This document shows positions 52,681-61,520 of a stretch of 64,000 nucleotides of DNA, piece by piece. The notes beneath the pieces are model-generated. The model was not told the DNA's origin, made no database searches, and worked only from the letters and a program-made list of their open reading frames with translations. The stretch lies in the NCBI RefSeq assembly GCF_900099825.1, contig NZ_LT629693.1:8133001-8197000 (forward strand). The letters run 5' to 3'. The position numbers and the translations under genes were made by a program. Every line of letters starts with the position of its first letter. The stretch's first letter is position 1. Source of the stretch: Bradyrhizobium ottawaense (GTDB taxonomy: Bacteria > Pseudomonadota > Alphaproteobacteria > Rhizobiales > Xanthobacteraceae).

Positions 52681-54051
52681 TCATTTGGCTGTTCCGGCAG
52701 TTGCCAGCCGTTTGGCGAAAAATGCATCAATCGCCTGCGCCATCGATCCGACCGTCTTGGTCCGCCAGTTCTCCGACACCAGATGTTCGAGATCGCCCTT
52801 GTTCGAGACGTAGCCGAGTTCGACCAGGACCGACGGCACGTCGGGAGCCTTCAGGACCCGGAAGCCTGCCGACTTCAGCGGATGCTTGTGCATCCGCGCG
52901 GTGTTCTTCATCTCGCCCATCAACAGGCGGGCGAACCGGTTTGAAAACGTTCGCGTCTCGCGCTGCGCCAGATCGATCAGGATGTCCGCGACCTCGGTCG
53001 GTTCGTCGGTGAGATTCACCCCGCCGATCGCGTCGGACTTGTTTTCGGCCTCCGCCAGCCGCTCGGCCTCGGCGTCGGAGGCCTTGTCGGACAGCGTGTA
53101 GATCGTGGCGCCCTGGGCGTCACCCTCGTGACGCGGCAAGGCGTCGGCATGGATCGAGACGAACAGCGCCGCCGACTGGTTGCGCGCCACCTTCACACGG
53201 TCATTCAGCGGAATGAAGGTGTCGTCGGTACGGGTCATGACGACGCGGAATTTGCCCGATTTCTCGATCCGATCGCGCAGCGCAAGGCCGAATCCCAGCA
53301 CCAGGTTCTTTTCCATGACGTCGCCGCCGGCCTGGGTGCCGTTGTCGATGCCGCCATGGCCGGGATCGATCACGATCAGCGGCCTCGTATCGGTCACTTG
53401 AGCAGACTTGGCCGCAGCAGACTTTTCAGCAGGAGACTTGTCAGCAGCAGACTTGGCCGCGGCCGAGGCGTCCACCGGCGCCACGGCCGCATTGGCATCG
53501 GCAATCGCCGGCCGCAGCTCGGGGCGATTCTCCGGCGCCAGCGACTGGACGAAGGCGGTGCGGTCGACCTCTTCGAATTCAATCACCAGCCGCGGCGGCT
53601 GGTCGTTGGCCGCCTCCAGCACATAGGATTTGGCGATCTTCGCAGGTCCCGTCAGATCGAACACGATTCGCGAACCGCCGGGCATGACAAGGCCGTAGCG
53701 GAACGCCTTGATCAGCCCCCGCCCCGCGGCGCCGGTGCCGGCGGCAAGCTTGAAGCTGACCTGGGGAATGTCGAGGATCACGCGATAGGGATCGGCGAGC
53801 GCAAAGGCGCGAAACGGGATGGTCCGGTCGAGATCGAGGATAAAACGGGTCTGCCGTGCGTCGCCCGCGAGGCGGGCGTCAGAGGCGGTCGGGAAACTCA
53901 CCCCCGCTGACGCCAAAGCGGCGGTCGGGACGGCGGAACCGGCGGCAGGTCCCTCGGCCGCGCTCGGGCCGATGGTTTCGGCGCACAGCAATGCTGCGGC
54001 GCACAACAGGCCGTATCCCAGCAAAACACGGTGATTTGCGCGGTTGGCCAA
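52681..54051 (-). CDS. N-acetylmuramoyl-L-alanine amidase (AmiC-type)
   Basis: 456 residues. Cuts the peptide from MurNAc, for daughter-cell separation. Signal peptide (about 30 residues), AMIN domain at about 60-165 (RFILDLDRTIPFRAFALADP) for septal targeting, a low-complexity Ala/Lys/Ser linker (about 195-220), and the Amidase_3 domain with zinc ligands: His in VIDPGHGGIDNGTQ, Glu in MEKNLVLGF, His in SIHADA and catalytic Glu in VLVELGYVSNKGD. All are present. It pairs with mrcA downstream; the AmiC-PBP1A pair is conserved in alphaproteobacteria. Confidence 0.93.
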   Translation of the reverse strand: MANRANHRVLLGYGLLCAAALLCAETIGPSAAEGPAAGSAVPTAALASAGVSFPTASDARLAGDARQTRFILDLDRTIPFRAFALADPYRVILDIPQVSFKLAAGTGAAGRGLIKAFRYGLVMPGGSRIVFDLTGPAKIAKSYVLEAANDQPPRLVIEFEEVDRTAFVQSLAPENRPELRPAIADANAAVAPVDASAAAKSAADKSPAEKSAAAKSAQVTDTRPLIVIDPGHGGIDNGTQAGGDVMEKNLVLGFGLALRDRIEKSGKFRVVMTRTDDTFIPLNDRVKVARNQSAALFVSIHADALPRHEGDAQGATIYTLSDKASDAEAERLAEAENKSDAIGGVNLTDEPTEVADILIDLAQRETRTFSNRFARLLMGEMKNTARMHKHPLKSAGFRVLKAPDVPSVLVELGYVSNKGDLEHLVSENWRTKTVGSMAQAIDAFFAKRLATAGTAK

Positions 54052-54781
54052 CGATTCGGTGCCTCCGGAGACCCCTCAATACCGCATTAGAACCACAGGG
54101 TTAATCGGACCTTAAGCCCGTGGCCACGAAAAGGAACGAGTGTTGCTGCGCAGCGACGCTTGCCGGATGCTTCCCTTGCACGGAGGCCCCGATCCACGTA
54201 TGTACGGGGTGCTGAAGGCTAATACTCCCGGTTGTGTCGCGTTCAGCCTCCCGGTGCAGCGCCGGATCCTTCGAAGTTGAAGTGTCCAGCGTCTTTCCCG
54301 ATCCCTCCACGGCCAGCGCCGCGCGCGGCTGACACGGAGTGGCGGTTTCGAGCCCGAGCGGCGTCCGGTCCCACAGGTACTTGTTGAGTACCTTTCTGCT
54401 CCAGGGACGGTTTGAGACACGGCAGAACTGATTATCCGGACCCGAAACGGTCCGATATGCGATGGCCGGCGGGCGCTTTGGCGCCGCGCCGGGGCTTTCG
54501 GCGAAGAGACAAGGCGGTATCTTTTTGCCGCCAACATGTTCAGACGGGCCGACGCTTGATGCGCCAGACTGTATTGCCGACCAAGATCCACGGAACGATC
54601 GCGCCGACGCGAAGCGAAAGCTTCGCGCGTCGTCTCGCTCCGGTGGGACACCGTTCGGCGCGGCGCCAAGGTTTGCGTTTTGGCCTTCCCCTCACCCCCG
54701 AATCAGGTGGACCGTCGCGTCACCGGGCCGCGCAATTTGCGCGCGCCATGCACCGCGCCCGCCGCCGTCAAGAGCTCCAAA
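54052..54781. other. Long rne leader and divergent amiC/rne promoter region
   Basis: 730 bp with no credible gene; the open frames here are shadow or low-complexity reads. Includes the amiC promoter and the rne leader. RNase E genes generally autoregulate through a long structured 5' UTR; here GC-rich inverted segments at about 54462-54530 (GGCGCTTTGGCGCC, CGGCGGTATC..TTGCCGCC) could form stems. No U-rich site is obvious. The rne start has only a weak ribosome site. Confidence 0.5.
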
Positions 54782-57700
54782 ATGCCCAACAAGATGTTGA
54801 TCGATGCCACCCACCCGGAAGAGACCCGGGTCGTTGTGGTCCGCGGCAATCGCGTCGAAGAATTTGATTTCGAGACCGCCCAGCGCAAACAACTGCGGGG
54901 CAATATCTACCTCGCCAAGGTCACGCGCGTAGAGCCATCGCTGCAGGCGGCTTTCATCGAATATGGCGGCAACCGCCACGGCTTCCTGGCCTTCAGCGAA
55001 ATCCATCCCGACTACTACCAGATCCCGGTCGCCGACCGTCAGGCGCTGATCGAGGCCGACGAACGCGCCCATCGCGAAGCCGAGGAAGAAAGCGAGAACC
55101 GCTCCAGCCACCGCCGCAGCGGCGGTCGCTCGCGTCATCGCAACGCGCACCGGCGCGGCCATGGCGACCGCGTCCAGAGCGACGTTGTCGAGAATGCCGG
55201 TGGCGATCCGGCGCAGGCGCCGCAGCCCTATCCGGCGCAGGAACATTCGCAAGAACACGCGGAAGGCTTCCACGCCGCCGAAGCCCACGGCGAGCACCCG
55301 CACGCCGACGCGGGCCATCATGACCATGAGGGACATGAGCACGATCATGCCCATGATCACGATCATAGCCATGACCACGATCACCATGAGCCGGTGGCAG
55401 CCGAAACGCCGGCCAGGGAGTCGGTTTCCGAAGCACACGTCGCCGCGCCGGTCGATGCGACCGCGTTGCCCGGCACCGAAACGCAGGAACACGCCCAAGA
55501 TCTGCACGCCCACGACGTTCACGCTCACGACGACCATGCGCACGAGCATGCCGAAGAGCACGCGCTCGAAAACGCCGCCCATGCCGACGACGCGCCGCAT
55601 CGCGAGCACGCCGGCGAAGAACACGAAGCTCACCCGCATGACGAGCATGCCGGCGCCCATGGTGACGAACATCATGACGATGAAGAAGACGATGGCGACG
55701 ACGCCGAGGAAGAAGTCGTCGAATCCGTCGGCGGCGACGACGTTCTGGAAGAAGTTCCGGAGCGCGCCTTCCGTCCGCGCCGCCAGTACAAGATCCAGGA
55801 AGTCATCAAGCGCCGCCAGGTGATGCTGGTTCAGGTCGTCAAGGAAGAACGCGGCAACAAGGGCGCTGCGCTGACGACCTATCTGTCGCTGGCCGGCCGC
55901 TATGCCGTGTTGATGCCCAACACCGCCCGCGGCGGCGGCATCAGCCGCAAGATCACCTCGGCCCAGGACCGTTCGCGGCTCAAGGAAGTGGTGCAGGATC
56001 TCGACGTGCCCGAAGGCATGGGCATCATCCTGCGCACCGCCGGCGCCTCGCGGACAAAGCCCGAGATCAAGCGCGACTTCGAATATCTGATCCGCATGTG
56101 GGAAACCGTGCGCGACATGACGCTGAAGTCGCAGGCCCCCACCCTCGTCTATGAGGAAGGCTCGCTGATCAAGCGCTCGCTGCGCGACCTCTACAACAAG
56201 GAAATCGACGAAATCCAGGTCGCCGGCGAAGCCGGCTACCTGGAAGCGCGCGACTTCATGAAGATGCTGATGCCCTCCAACGTGCGGGCGGTCCGCAAGT
56301 ACGGCGACGGCCAGCCGCTATTCTCGCGGATGGGCGTCGAGAGCCAGCTGGACGCGATGTTCTCGCCCACGGTGCAATTGCGCTCCGGCGGCTACATCGT
56401 CATCAACCAGACCGAGGCTTTGGTCTCGATCGACGTCAACTCAGGCCGCTCGACCCGCGAACACCACATCGAGGATACCGCGCTCAAGACCAACCTGGAG
56501 GCTTCAGAGGAAGTCGCCCGCCAGCTGCGATTGCGCGACCTCGCCGGCCTCATCGTCATCGACTTCATCGACATGGACGAGAAGCGCAACAACCGGGCGG
56601 TCGAGCGCAAGCTCAGCGACTGCCTGCGGCAGGATCGCGCCCGTATCCAGGTCGGACGCATCTCGCATTTCGGCCTGCTGGAAATGTCGCGCCAGCGCAT
56701 TCGCGCCAGCGTGCTGGAGAGCTCGACCGAGCCCTGCGCGCAGTGCGGCGGCAGCGGTCACGTTCGCTCGGTCTCGTCGGTGGCGCTGCAACTGCTGCGC
56801 GGCATCGAAGAGATATTGATGAAGGGCGCCACCCACAATCTGGTGGTGCGCACCCGGACCGACGTCGCGCTCTACGTCCTCAACCACAAGCGCGGCCATC
56901 TGCGCGATCTCGAAAACTCGTTCAAGGTCTCGCTCGCCATCGTCGCCGATCCGACCGTGAGCGGCCAGCAGTCGTTCATCATCGATCGCGGCGAACAGGT
57001 GCATACGCTGGAGGCCGCCAAGGCGTTGCTCGCAGCGCAGGCCGCCGCCACCCCGCCGCAGGTCGACGAGCCCTATGACGAGGAAGAGGCGTTCGATATC
57101 GAGACCGAAAGCGAAGTCGAAACCGAAGAGACCGAGGGTCTCGTGGAAGACGCCGCCGGCAGCGAAGAGGTTAGCGGCGAAAGCGAAGGCGACGCTCACC
57201 GCCGCAAGCGGCGTCGGCGCCGGCGCGGCCGTTCCGGCGAACCCCGTGAAGGCGGCGCGCTCCGCGAGGACAATGGTTTCCCACGCGAGGAAAACGATGC
57301 CTTGCGCGTTGTCGCCGAAGCCATGGAAAGCCCCGTGGCCGGTGACGACGGCGAATCCGACGAGGACGAAGGCGACGAGCAGCCCGGCGTGGTTCGCGGC
57401 GATCAACCGGCGAACGGCGAGCGGCGCCCGCGCCGCCGCGGTCGCCGTGGCGGACGCCGTCGGCGTGGCAACGGGCCGGAAGATGGTCTCGCCGGATCGA
57501 TCGCGGACGAACTCGGGCCGACATCGGCGCCGGAAGCCGCCAACGCGGTGGCCGATTTCGACGGCGGCTCGTACGAGCCCGCCCCGACGCTCACCCAACC
57601 CGAACCCGCCTGGCAACCGGCGCAGCATGAACCCGCCCCCCCGGCCTATGCTCCGCCCGAGCCGGTCGCGAGTGCGCCCATTGCTAGTGCGCCAACGGTG

Positions 57701-57937
57701 GAAGAAACCACGCAGGATGCCGACCGGGCCGCCGCGCGGCGCCGCTCGACCGTGCGCGAAAAGGTCAGCTTCATGACCAGCGCGCCGGCCGATCCGGCGC
57801 CTGCCGCCGTCAGCCACAGCGCGCCTGAACCGGTCGCTTCGCCGGCACCGTCCGAGCCCGCACCGGCCGAGAGCGGCGAAGCCGCCGCACCGCGCAAGGC
57901 GGGCTGGTGGTCACGGCGCTTCGGCAACGGCGAGTAA
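54782..57937 (+). CDS. rne: Ribonuclease E with a large His/acid-rich insertion
   Basis: 1051 residues. Main endoribonuclease for mRNA decay and rRNA processing. The S1 RNA-binding domain (about 36-105, then resuming near 332 at QYKIQEVIKRRQVMLVQVVK) is interrupted by roughly 225 residues rich in His, Asp, Glu and Ala (HEHDHAHDHDHSHDHDHH). Catalytic DNase I-like core: VSIDVNSGRSTREHH (Asp551) and VIDFIDMDEKRNN (Asp594). The Zn-link is CAQCGGSGH. The C-terminus is Arg/Glu/Pro-rich scaffold. ATG 54782 gives the family start MPNKMLIDATHPEE. Confidence 0.93.
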   Translation: MPNKMLIDATHPEETRVVVVRGNRVEEFDFETAQRKQLRGNIYLAKVTRVEPSLQAAFIEYGGNRHGFLAFSEIHPDYYQIPVADRQALIEADERAHREAEEESENRSSHRRSGGRSRHRNAHRRGHGDRVQSDVVENAGGDPAQAPQPYPAQEHSQEHAEGFHAAEAHGEHPHADAGHHDHEGHEHDHAHDHDHSHDHDHHEPVAAETPARESVSEAHVAAPVDATALPGTETQEHAQDLHAHDVHAHDDHAHEHAEEHALENAAHADDAPHREHAGEEHEAHPHDEHAGAHGDEHHDDEEDDGDDAEEEVVESVGGDDVLEEVPERAFRPRRQYKIQEVIKRRQVMLVQVVKEERGNKGAALTTYLSLAGRYAVLMPNTARGGGISRKITSAQDRSRLKEVVQDLDVPEGMGIILRTAGASRTKPEIKRDFEYLIRMWETVRDMTLKSQAPTLVYEEGSLIKRSLRDLYNKEIDEIQVAGEAGYLEARDFMKMLMPSNVRAVRKYGDGQPLFSRMGVESQLDAMFSPTVQLRSGGYIVINQTEALVSIDVNSGRSTREHHIEDTALKTNLEASEEVARQLRLRDLAGLIVIDFIDMDEKRNNRAVERKLSDCLRQDRARIQVGRISHFGLLEMSRQRIRASVLESSTEPCAQCGGSGHVRSVSSVALQLLRGIEEILMKGATHNLVVRTRTDVALYVLNHKRGHLRDLENSFKVSLAIVADPTVSGQQSFIIDRGEQVHTLEAAKALLAAQAAATPPQVDEPYDEEEAFDIETESEVETEETEGLVEDAAGSEEVSGESEGDAHRRKRRRRRRGRSGEPREGGALREDNGFPREENDALRVVAEAMESPVAGDDGESDEDEGDEQPGVVRGDQPANGERRPRRRGRRGGRRRRGNGPEDGLAGSIADELGPTSAPEAANAVADFDGGSYEPAPTLTQPEPAWQPAQHEPAPPAYAPPEPVASAPIASAPTVEETTQDADRAAARRRSTVREKVSFMTSAPADPAPAAVSHSAPEPVASPAPSEPAPAESGEAAAPRKAGWWSRRFGNGE

Positions 57938-57956
57938 ACGACCAATTCGGAAAAAG

Positions 57957-57985
57957 AAAACCGCCCGGCAAAACCGGGCGGTTTT
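57957..57985. terminator. Bidirectional rho-independent terminator between rne and the LigJ-like gene
   Basis: AAAACCGCCCGGCAAAACCG then GGCGGTTTT: an 8-bp stem CCGCCCGG/CCGGGCGG with a CAAAA loop, T run on the plus side and A run (T on the minus side) on the other. It ends both convergent transcripts. Confidence 0.9.
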
Positions 57986-58010
57986 GTTTTGTCTGCGCCT
58001 CGGCCGGGCC

Positions 58011-59219
58011 TCAGGCGGCGAGCCTGGCCGACAACCGTCCGTAGACGGCGCGCGCATTGGTTTCGAAGATCGCGCGCCGCTCACCGGCGCCAAGCGAGGG
58101 CGACTGCTCGATGTAGCGCTTGGTGTCGTCGAAGGGATATCCGGTTTCCGGATCGATCCCCTTCACCGCACCGACCATCTCCGAGGCGAACAGGATGTTC
58201 CTGGCCGGGATCACCTTGGTCAAGAGATCGATACCGGCCTGATGATAGACGCAGGTATCGAAGAACACGTTGTTCAACAGCAGTTCCGACAGCGGCGGAC
58301 GTTTCAGGTCCTGCGCCAGCCCGCGATAGCGGCCCCAGTGGTACGGCACCGCACCGCCGCCATGAGGAATGATGAACTTCAGCGTCGGGAAATCGCGGAA
58401 CAGGTCCGAGGTCAGGAACTGCATGAACGCGGTGGTGTCGCCGTTGATGTAATGCGCCCCGGTGGCATGAAAAACGGAATTGGCGGAGGCGCTGACATGG
58501 ACCATCGCCGGGACGTTCAGCTCGACCATCTTCTCGTAGAGCGGATACCACCATTTGTCGGTCAGCGCCGGCTCCTTCCAGAATCCGCCCGACGGATCCG
58601 GGTTGAGGTTGCAGCCGACGAAGCCGAGTTCGTTGACGCAGCGTTCGAGCTCGGCAATACAGTTCCTGGGCTCAACGCCGGTCGACTGCGGCAACTGGCA
58701 GACGCCGACAAAATTCTTCGGATAGAGCTGCGTCAGCCGGAAGATCAGGTCGTTCGAGACCCGCGACCACGCAGCCGAGACCGAGGCATCGCCGACATGG
58801 TGGCCCATGCCGGAGGCGCGCGGCGAGAAGATCGTCAGGGACGTGCCGCGCTCGCGCTGCAGCCGCAGCTGCGCGCCCTCGACACTCTCGCGCAACTGAT
58901 CGTCGCTGATCTCCAACGCGTCGATCCGGGGCGCCTGCGACGGACTACCGATCGCATCGATTTGACGCTTGCGCCAGTCGAACAGGGCCTTCGGCTCGGT
59001 GGTGTAGTGTCCGTGGCAATCGATCACCAGGCCACCGGCGCCCTCGCCCACGGACTTCGACCTCGCTCCCGCTGCGGCCTCGACATTGACCGGCGATGCG
59101 CCGAAGGATACCGCATTGACGGCCATCGCCGCCAGCATGCCGACCGGCGGCGCATAGCAGCCACATGCGAGCCTTCGCGGCATTGCGCGACGGCCCGGCA
59201 TTGCCATTCCGTTCGGCAT
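58011..59219 (-). CDS. 4-oxalomesaconate hydratase-like amidohydrolase (LigJ family) with a leader
   Basis: 402 residues. LigJ hydrates 4-oxalomesaconate in the protocatechuate 4,5-cleavage pathway. Family motifs (ACMSD-type amidohydrolase): metal-binding LVIDCHGHYTTEPKA, LTIFSPRASGMGHHVGD, GFVGCNLNPDPSGGFW, PHGGGAVPYHWGRYRG, and ILFASEMVGAVKGIDPETGY. The first 65 residues are extra: twin Arg (GRRAMPRRLACGC) and a hydrophobic stretch, like a Tat or lipoprotein leader. ATG 59219 has an AAGGGGGAA site, so the extension seems real. It lies 19 bp after the LigK-like gene. Confidence 0.8.
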   Translation of the reverse strand: MPNGMAMPGRRAMPRRLACGCYAPPVGMLAAMAVNAVSFGASPVNVEAAAGARSKSVGEGAGGLVIDCHGHYTTEPKALFDWRKRQIDAIGSPSQAPRIDALEISDDQLRESVEGAQLRLQRERGTSLTIFSPRASGMGHHVGDASVSAAWSRVSNDLIFRLTQLYPKNFVGVCQLPQSTGVEPRNCIAELERCVNELGFVGCNLNPDPSGGFWKEPALTDKWWYPLYEKMVELNVPAMVHVSASANSVFHATGAHYINGDTTAFMQFLTSDLFRDFPTLKFIIPHGGGAVPYHWGRYRGLAQDLKRPPLSELLLNNVFFDTCVYHQAGIDLLTKVIPARNILFASEMVGAVKGIDPETGYPFDDTKRYIEQSPSLGAGERRAIFETNARAVYGRLSARLAA

Positions 59220-59238
59220 GATGCGTTCCCCCTTGCCC

Positions 59239-59907
59239 TCAGGCGATGACGCCGAGCTTCTTCAGGCTAGCGTCGACCCAGCTACGGTCGCTCTTGCCAG
59301 CCTTGATCGCCGCGAGCTGCCTGGTTTCGGCCTCGTGCTTCGCGGTCGTCGCTTTCAGCACTTCGGCGGTGTTTGCGAAGGGGATGCAGACGATCCCGTC
59401 ACCGTCGCCGACGATGAGGTCGCCAGGCTCGATCACCATGCCGTCGATCGCGATCGGAACGTTGATCTCGCCAGGACCGTCCTTGTAGGGGCCGCGGTGG
59501 GTGACGCCGGCAGCGAAAATCGGAAACCGGCCGGCATGGATCGAGTCGTAGTCGCGGATCGAACCGTAGATCACCATACCGGCGATGCCGCGATGCTCCG
59601 CGTGCGCGGACATCATTTCGCCGATCAGCGAATTGGTCAGGTCGCCGCCGCCATCGACCACGATCACGTCGCCGGGTTCGGCGATATCGATCGCCTTGTG
59701 CAGCATCAGGTTGTCACCCGGCCGCGTCTTGACCGTAAAGGCCGGCCCGGCCAGCACGCCGCCCTCGTGCATCGGACGCAGCGACGCGCCGCCCGCCGTC
59801 ATCCGCGACATCGAATCGCTGATATTGGCGACCGGCAGCGCGCTGAATTTCGACACCGTATCGGCGTCGACCTTGCGGGTTCGCTGCAGAATTCGAAATC
59901 CGATCAA
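59239..59907 (-). CDS. RraA/LigK-like aldolase
   Basis: 222 residues. RraA fold; the LigK/HMG-aldolase class cleaves 4-carboxy-4-hydroxy-2-oxoadipate to pyruvate and oxaloacetate. Motifs: SDSMSRMTAGGASLRPM, HKAIDIAEPGDVIVVDGGGD, GIAGMVIYGSIRDYDSI with the Arg-Asp pair and GDLIVGDGDGIVCIP. TTG 59907 has a GGGAGAGAC site; the longer frame to 60018 runs into repeat P3. It pairs with the LigJ-like gene as the last two steps of the protocatechuate 4,5-cleavage pathway. Earlier steps (ligA, ligB, ligC, ligI) are not in the window. Confidence 0.82.
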   Translation of the reverse strand: MIGFRILQRTRKVDADTVSKFSALPVANISDSMSRMTAGGASLRPMHEGGVLAGPAFTVKTRPGDNLMLHKAIDIAEPGDVIVVDGGGDLTNSLIGEMMSAHAEHRGIAGMVIYGSIRDYDSIHAGRFPIFAAGVTHRGPYKDGPGEINVPIAIDGMVIEPGDLIVGDGDGIVCIPFANTAEVLKATTAKHEAETRQLAAIKAGKSDRSWVDASLKKLGVIA

Positions 59908-59929
59908 TGTCTCTCTCCCGTTTTTTATG

Positions 59930-59955
59930 GCGCCGGCAGTTTGACCTGCCGGCGC
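59930..59955. other. Perfect 10-bp inverted repeat upstream of the LigK-like gene
   Basis: GCGCCGGCAG-TTTGAC-CTGCCGGCGC, 23 bp upstream of the TTG start, between the P3 repeat and the gene. A strong RNA hairpin or operator; no U run on the minus strand, so a terminator is unlikely. Confidence 0.55.
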
Positions 59956-59974
59956 GTTTTGAGCCGCAATGGCT

Positions 59975-60059
59975 TTCAATTTGACACGTTTCCCTGACGC
60001 GAACCGGTTTCCACCCACGGATCAAGTCCGAGGGCATGCTTCGCTGGAAAACGCTCTAG
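59975..60059. repeat. Composite palindromic repeat, family P3, long copy without the hairpin part
   Basis: TTCAATTTGACACGTTTCCC and GGTTTCCACCCACGGATCAA, ending AAAACGCTCTAG at 60059. It carries the long-type insert and starts without the CTAG hairpin part. The CTA at 60056-60058 is the stop codon of dctA read on the minus strand. Confidence 0.85.
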
Positions 60060-61393
60060 CCGGTCGTGACCGCGGTCTCGAGGTCGGCCGGATCGACCTG
60101 CTTGTTGAGACTGACGCGCAGCTTGTCCTGATCGAGTTCACCCTCCCACCACGACACCACCACGCAGGCGACGCCGTTGCCGCACAGGTTGGTCAGCGCG
60201 CGGCACTCGCTCATGAACTTGTCGATGCCGAGCACGATCGCCATACCCGGCACCAGCCGCGGATCGACCACCGCCAGCGTCGCCGCCAGCGTGATGAAGC
60301 CGGCGCCGGTGATGCCGGACGCCCCCTTCGAGGTCAGCATCGCGACCAGCAGAATGGTGATCTGCTGACCGAGCGTCAGATCGAAGCCGAGCGCCTGGGC
60401 AATGAACAGGGTTGCCAGCGTCATGTAGATGTTGGTGCCGTCAAGGTTGAACGAGTAGCCGGTCGGCACCACGAGGCCGACGACCGACTTGGAACAGCCG
60501 AGCCGCTCGAGCTTTTCCATCAAGGACGGCAGCGCGCTTTCCGAGGACGACGTTCCGAGCACGATCAAGAGTTCGTCCTTGATGTAGGCCAGGAACTTGA
60601 AGATCGAGAAGCCGACCATGCGCGCGATCACGCCGAGCACGACGAACACGAACAGTGCGGCGGTGAGATAGAAGGTCGCGATCAACCCCATCAGGTTCAG
60701 GATCGCCCCGGTGCCGAACTTGCCGATCGTGAACGCCATGGCGCCGAACGCACCGATCGGTGCAGCCTTCATCACGATCGCAATGACGCCGAACACGGCG
60801 TGGGCGGCGTCATCGATGAAACTGCGGATCACATGGCCGCGTTCGCCGAGCCCCATGATCGCAAAGCCGAACAGGATCGAGAACAGCAGCACCTGGAGGA
60901 TTTCGCCCTGCGCGAAGGCGCCGACCACGGTGTCGGGAATGATGTGCAGGAAGAAGTCGACGCTCTTCTGCGCCTCGGCCTGTTTAGCGAAGCCGGCGAC
61001 CGCCTGTGCGTTCGCCCCCGCCCCGCCGAACCCCGAGCCGGGCTTGACGACATTGCCGACGACCAGCCCGATCAGCAACGCGAAGGTCGAGACGATCTCG
61101 AAATAGACCAGCGCCTTGATGCCGATGCGGCCGACCTTCTTGGCGTCCTGGATATGCGAGATACCGGATACCACGGTGCAGAAGATGATCGGCGCGATCA
61201 CCATCTTGATCAGCTTGATGAAGCCGTCGCCGAGCGCCTTGATCCAGTCGTTGGTCGCGTAGGCAGGCTCGAGCCAGCCGAAAAGCGCACCGAGCACGAT
61301 GGCAATCAGCACCTGAACATAGAGAACCCGGTACCAGGGCTTTGCCGCACGCACCGGTACTTCGGTCGCAATCGTTGCCGTCATGACGTTCAC
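60056..61393 (-). CDS. dctA: C4-dicarboxylate:cation symporter DctA
   Basis: 445 residues. Imports succinate, fumarate and malate. DAACS motifs: [18 protein letters not shown] with the Ser-rich loop, [19 protein letters not shown], the second loop [20 protein letters not shown], and [19 protein letters not shown]. About eight helices and two re-entrant hairpins. The upstream dctB/dctD regulators are not seen. Its stop is in repeat P3. The order dctA, LigK-like, LigJ-like on one strand would fit uptake plus a late pathway step, but the repeat and hairpin between argue against one transcript. Confidence 0.93.
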   Translation of the reverse strand: MNVMTATIATEVPVRAAKPWYRVLYVQVLIAIVLGALFGWLEPAYATNDWIKALGDGFIKLIKMVIAPIIFCTVVSGISHIQDAKKVGRIGIKALVYFEIVSTFALLIGLVVGNVVKPGSGFGGAGANAQAVAGFAKQAEAQKSVDFFLHIIPDTVVGAFAQGEILQVLLFSILFGFAIMGLGERGHVIRSFIDDAAHAVFGVIAIVMKAAPIGAFGAMAFTIGKFGTGAILNLMGLIATFYLTAALFVFVVLGVIARMVGFSIFKFLAYIKDELLIVLGTSSSESALPSLMEKLERLGCSKSVVGLVVPTGYSFNLDGTNIYMTLATLFIAQALGFDLTLGQQITILLVAMLTSKGASGITGAGFITLAATLAVVDPRLVPGMAIVLGIDKFMSECRALTNLCGNGVACVVVSWWEGELDQDKLRVSLNKQVDPADLETAVTTG

Positions 61394-61520
61394 TCCCCCT
61401 CAGAAGTTTTCGGATTTTGTGCGCATTTGCCCGCGCTCTTGTTGGACCACAGCCAAAACATTTGGGCCAGCGGAGTCAATGGCATTGCTCCGCCGGCCAC
61501 TGGTTCTGCACGTGACGGTT

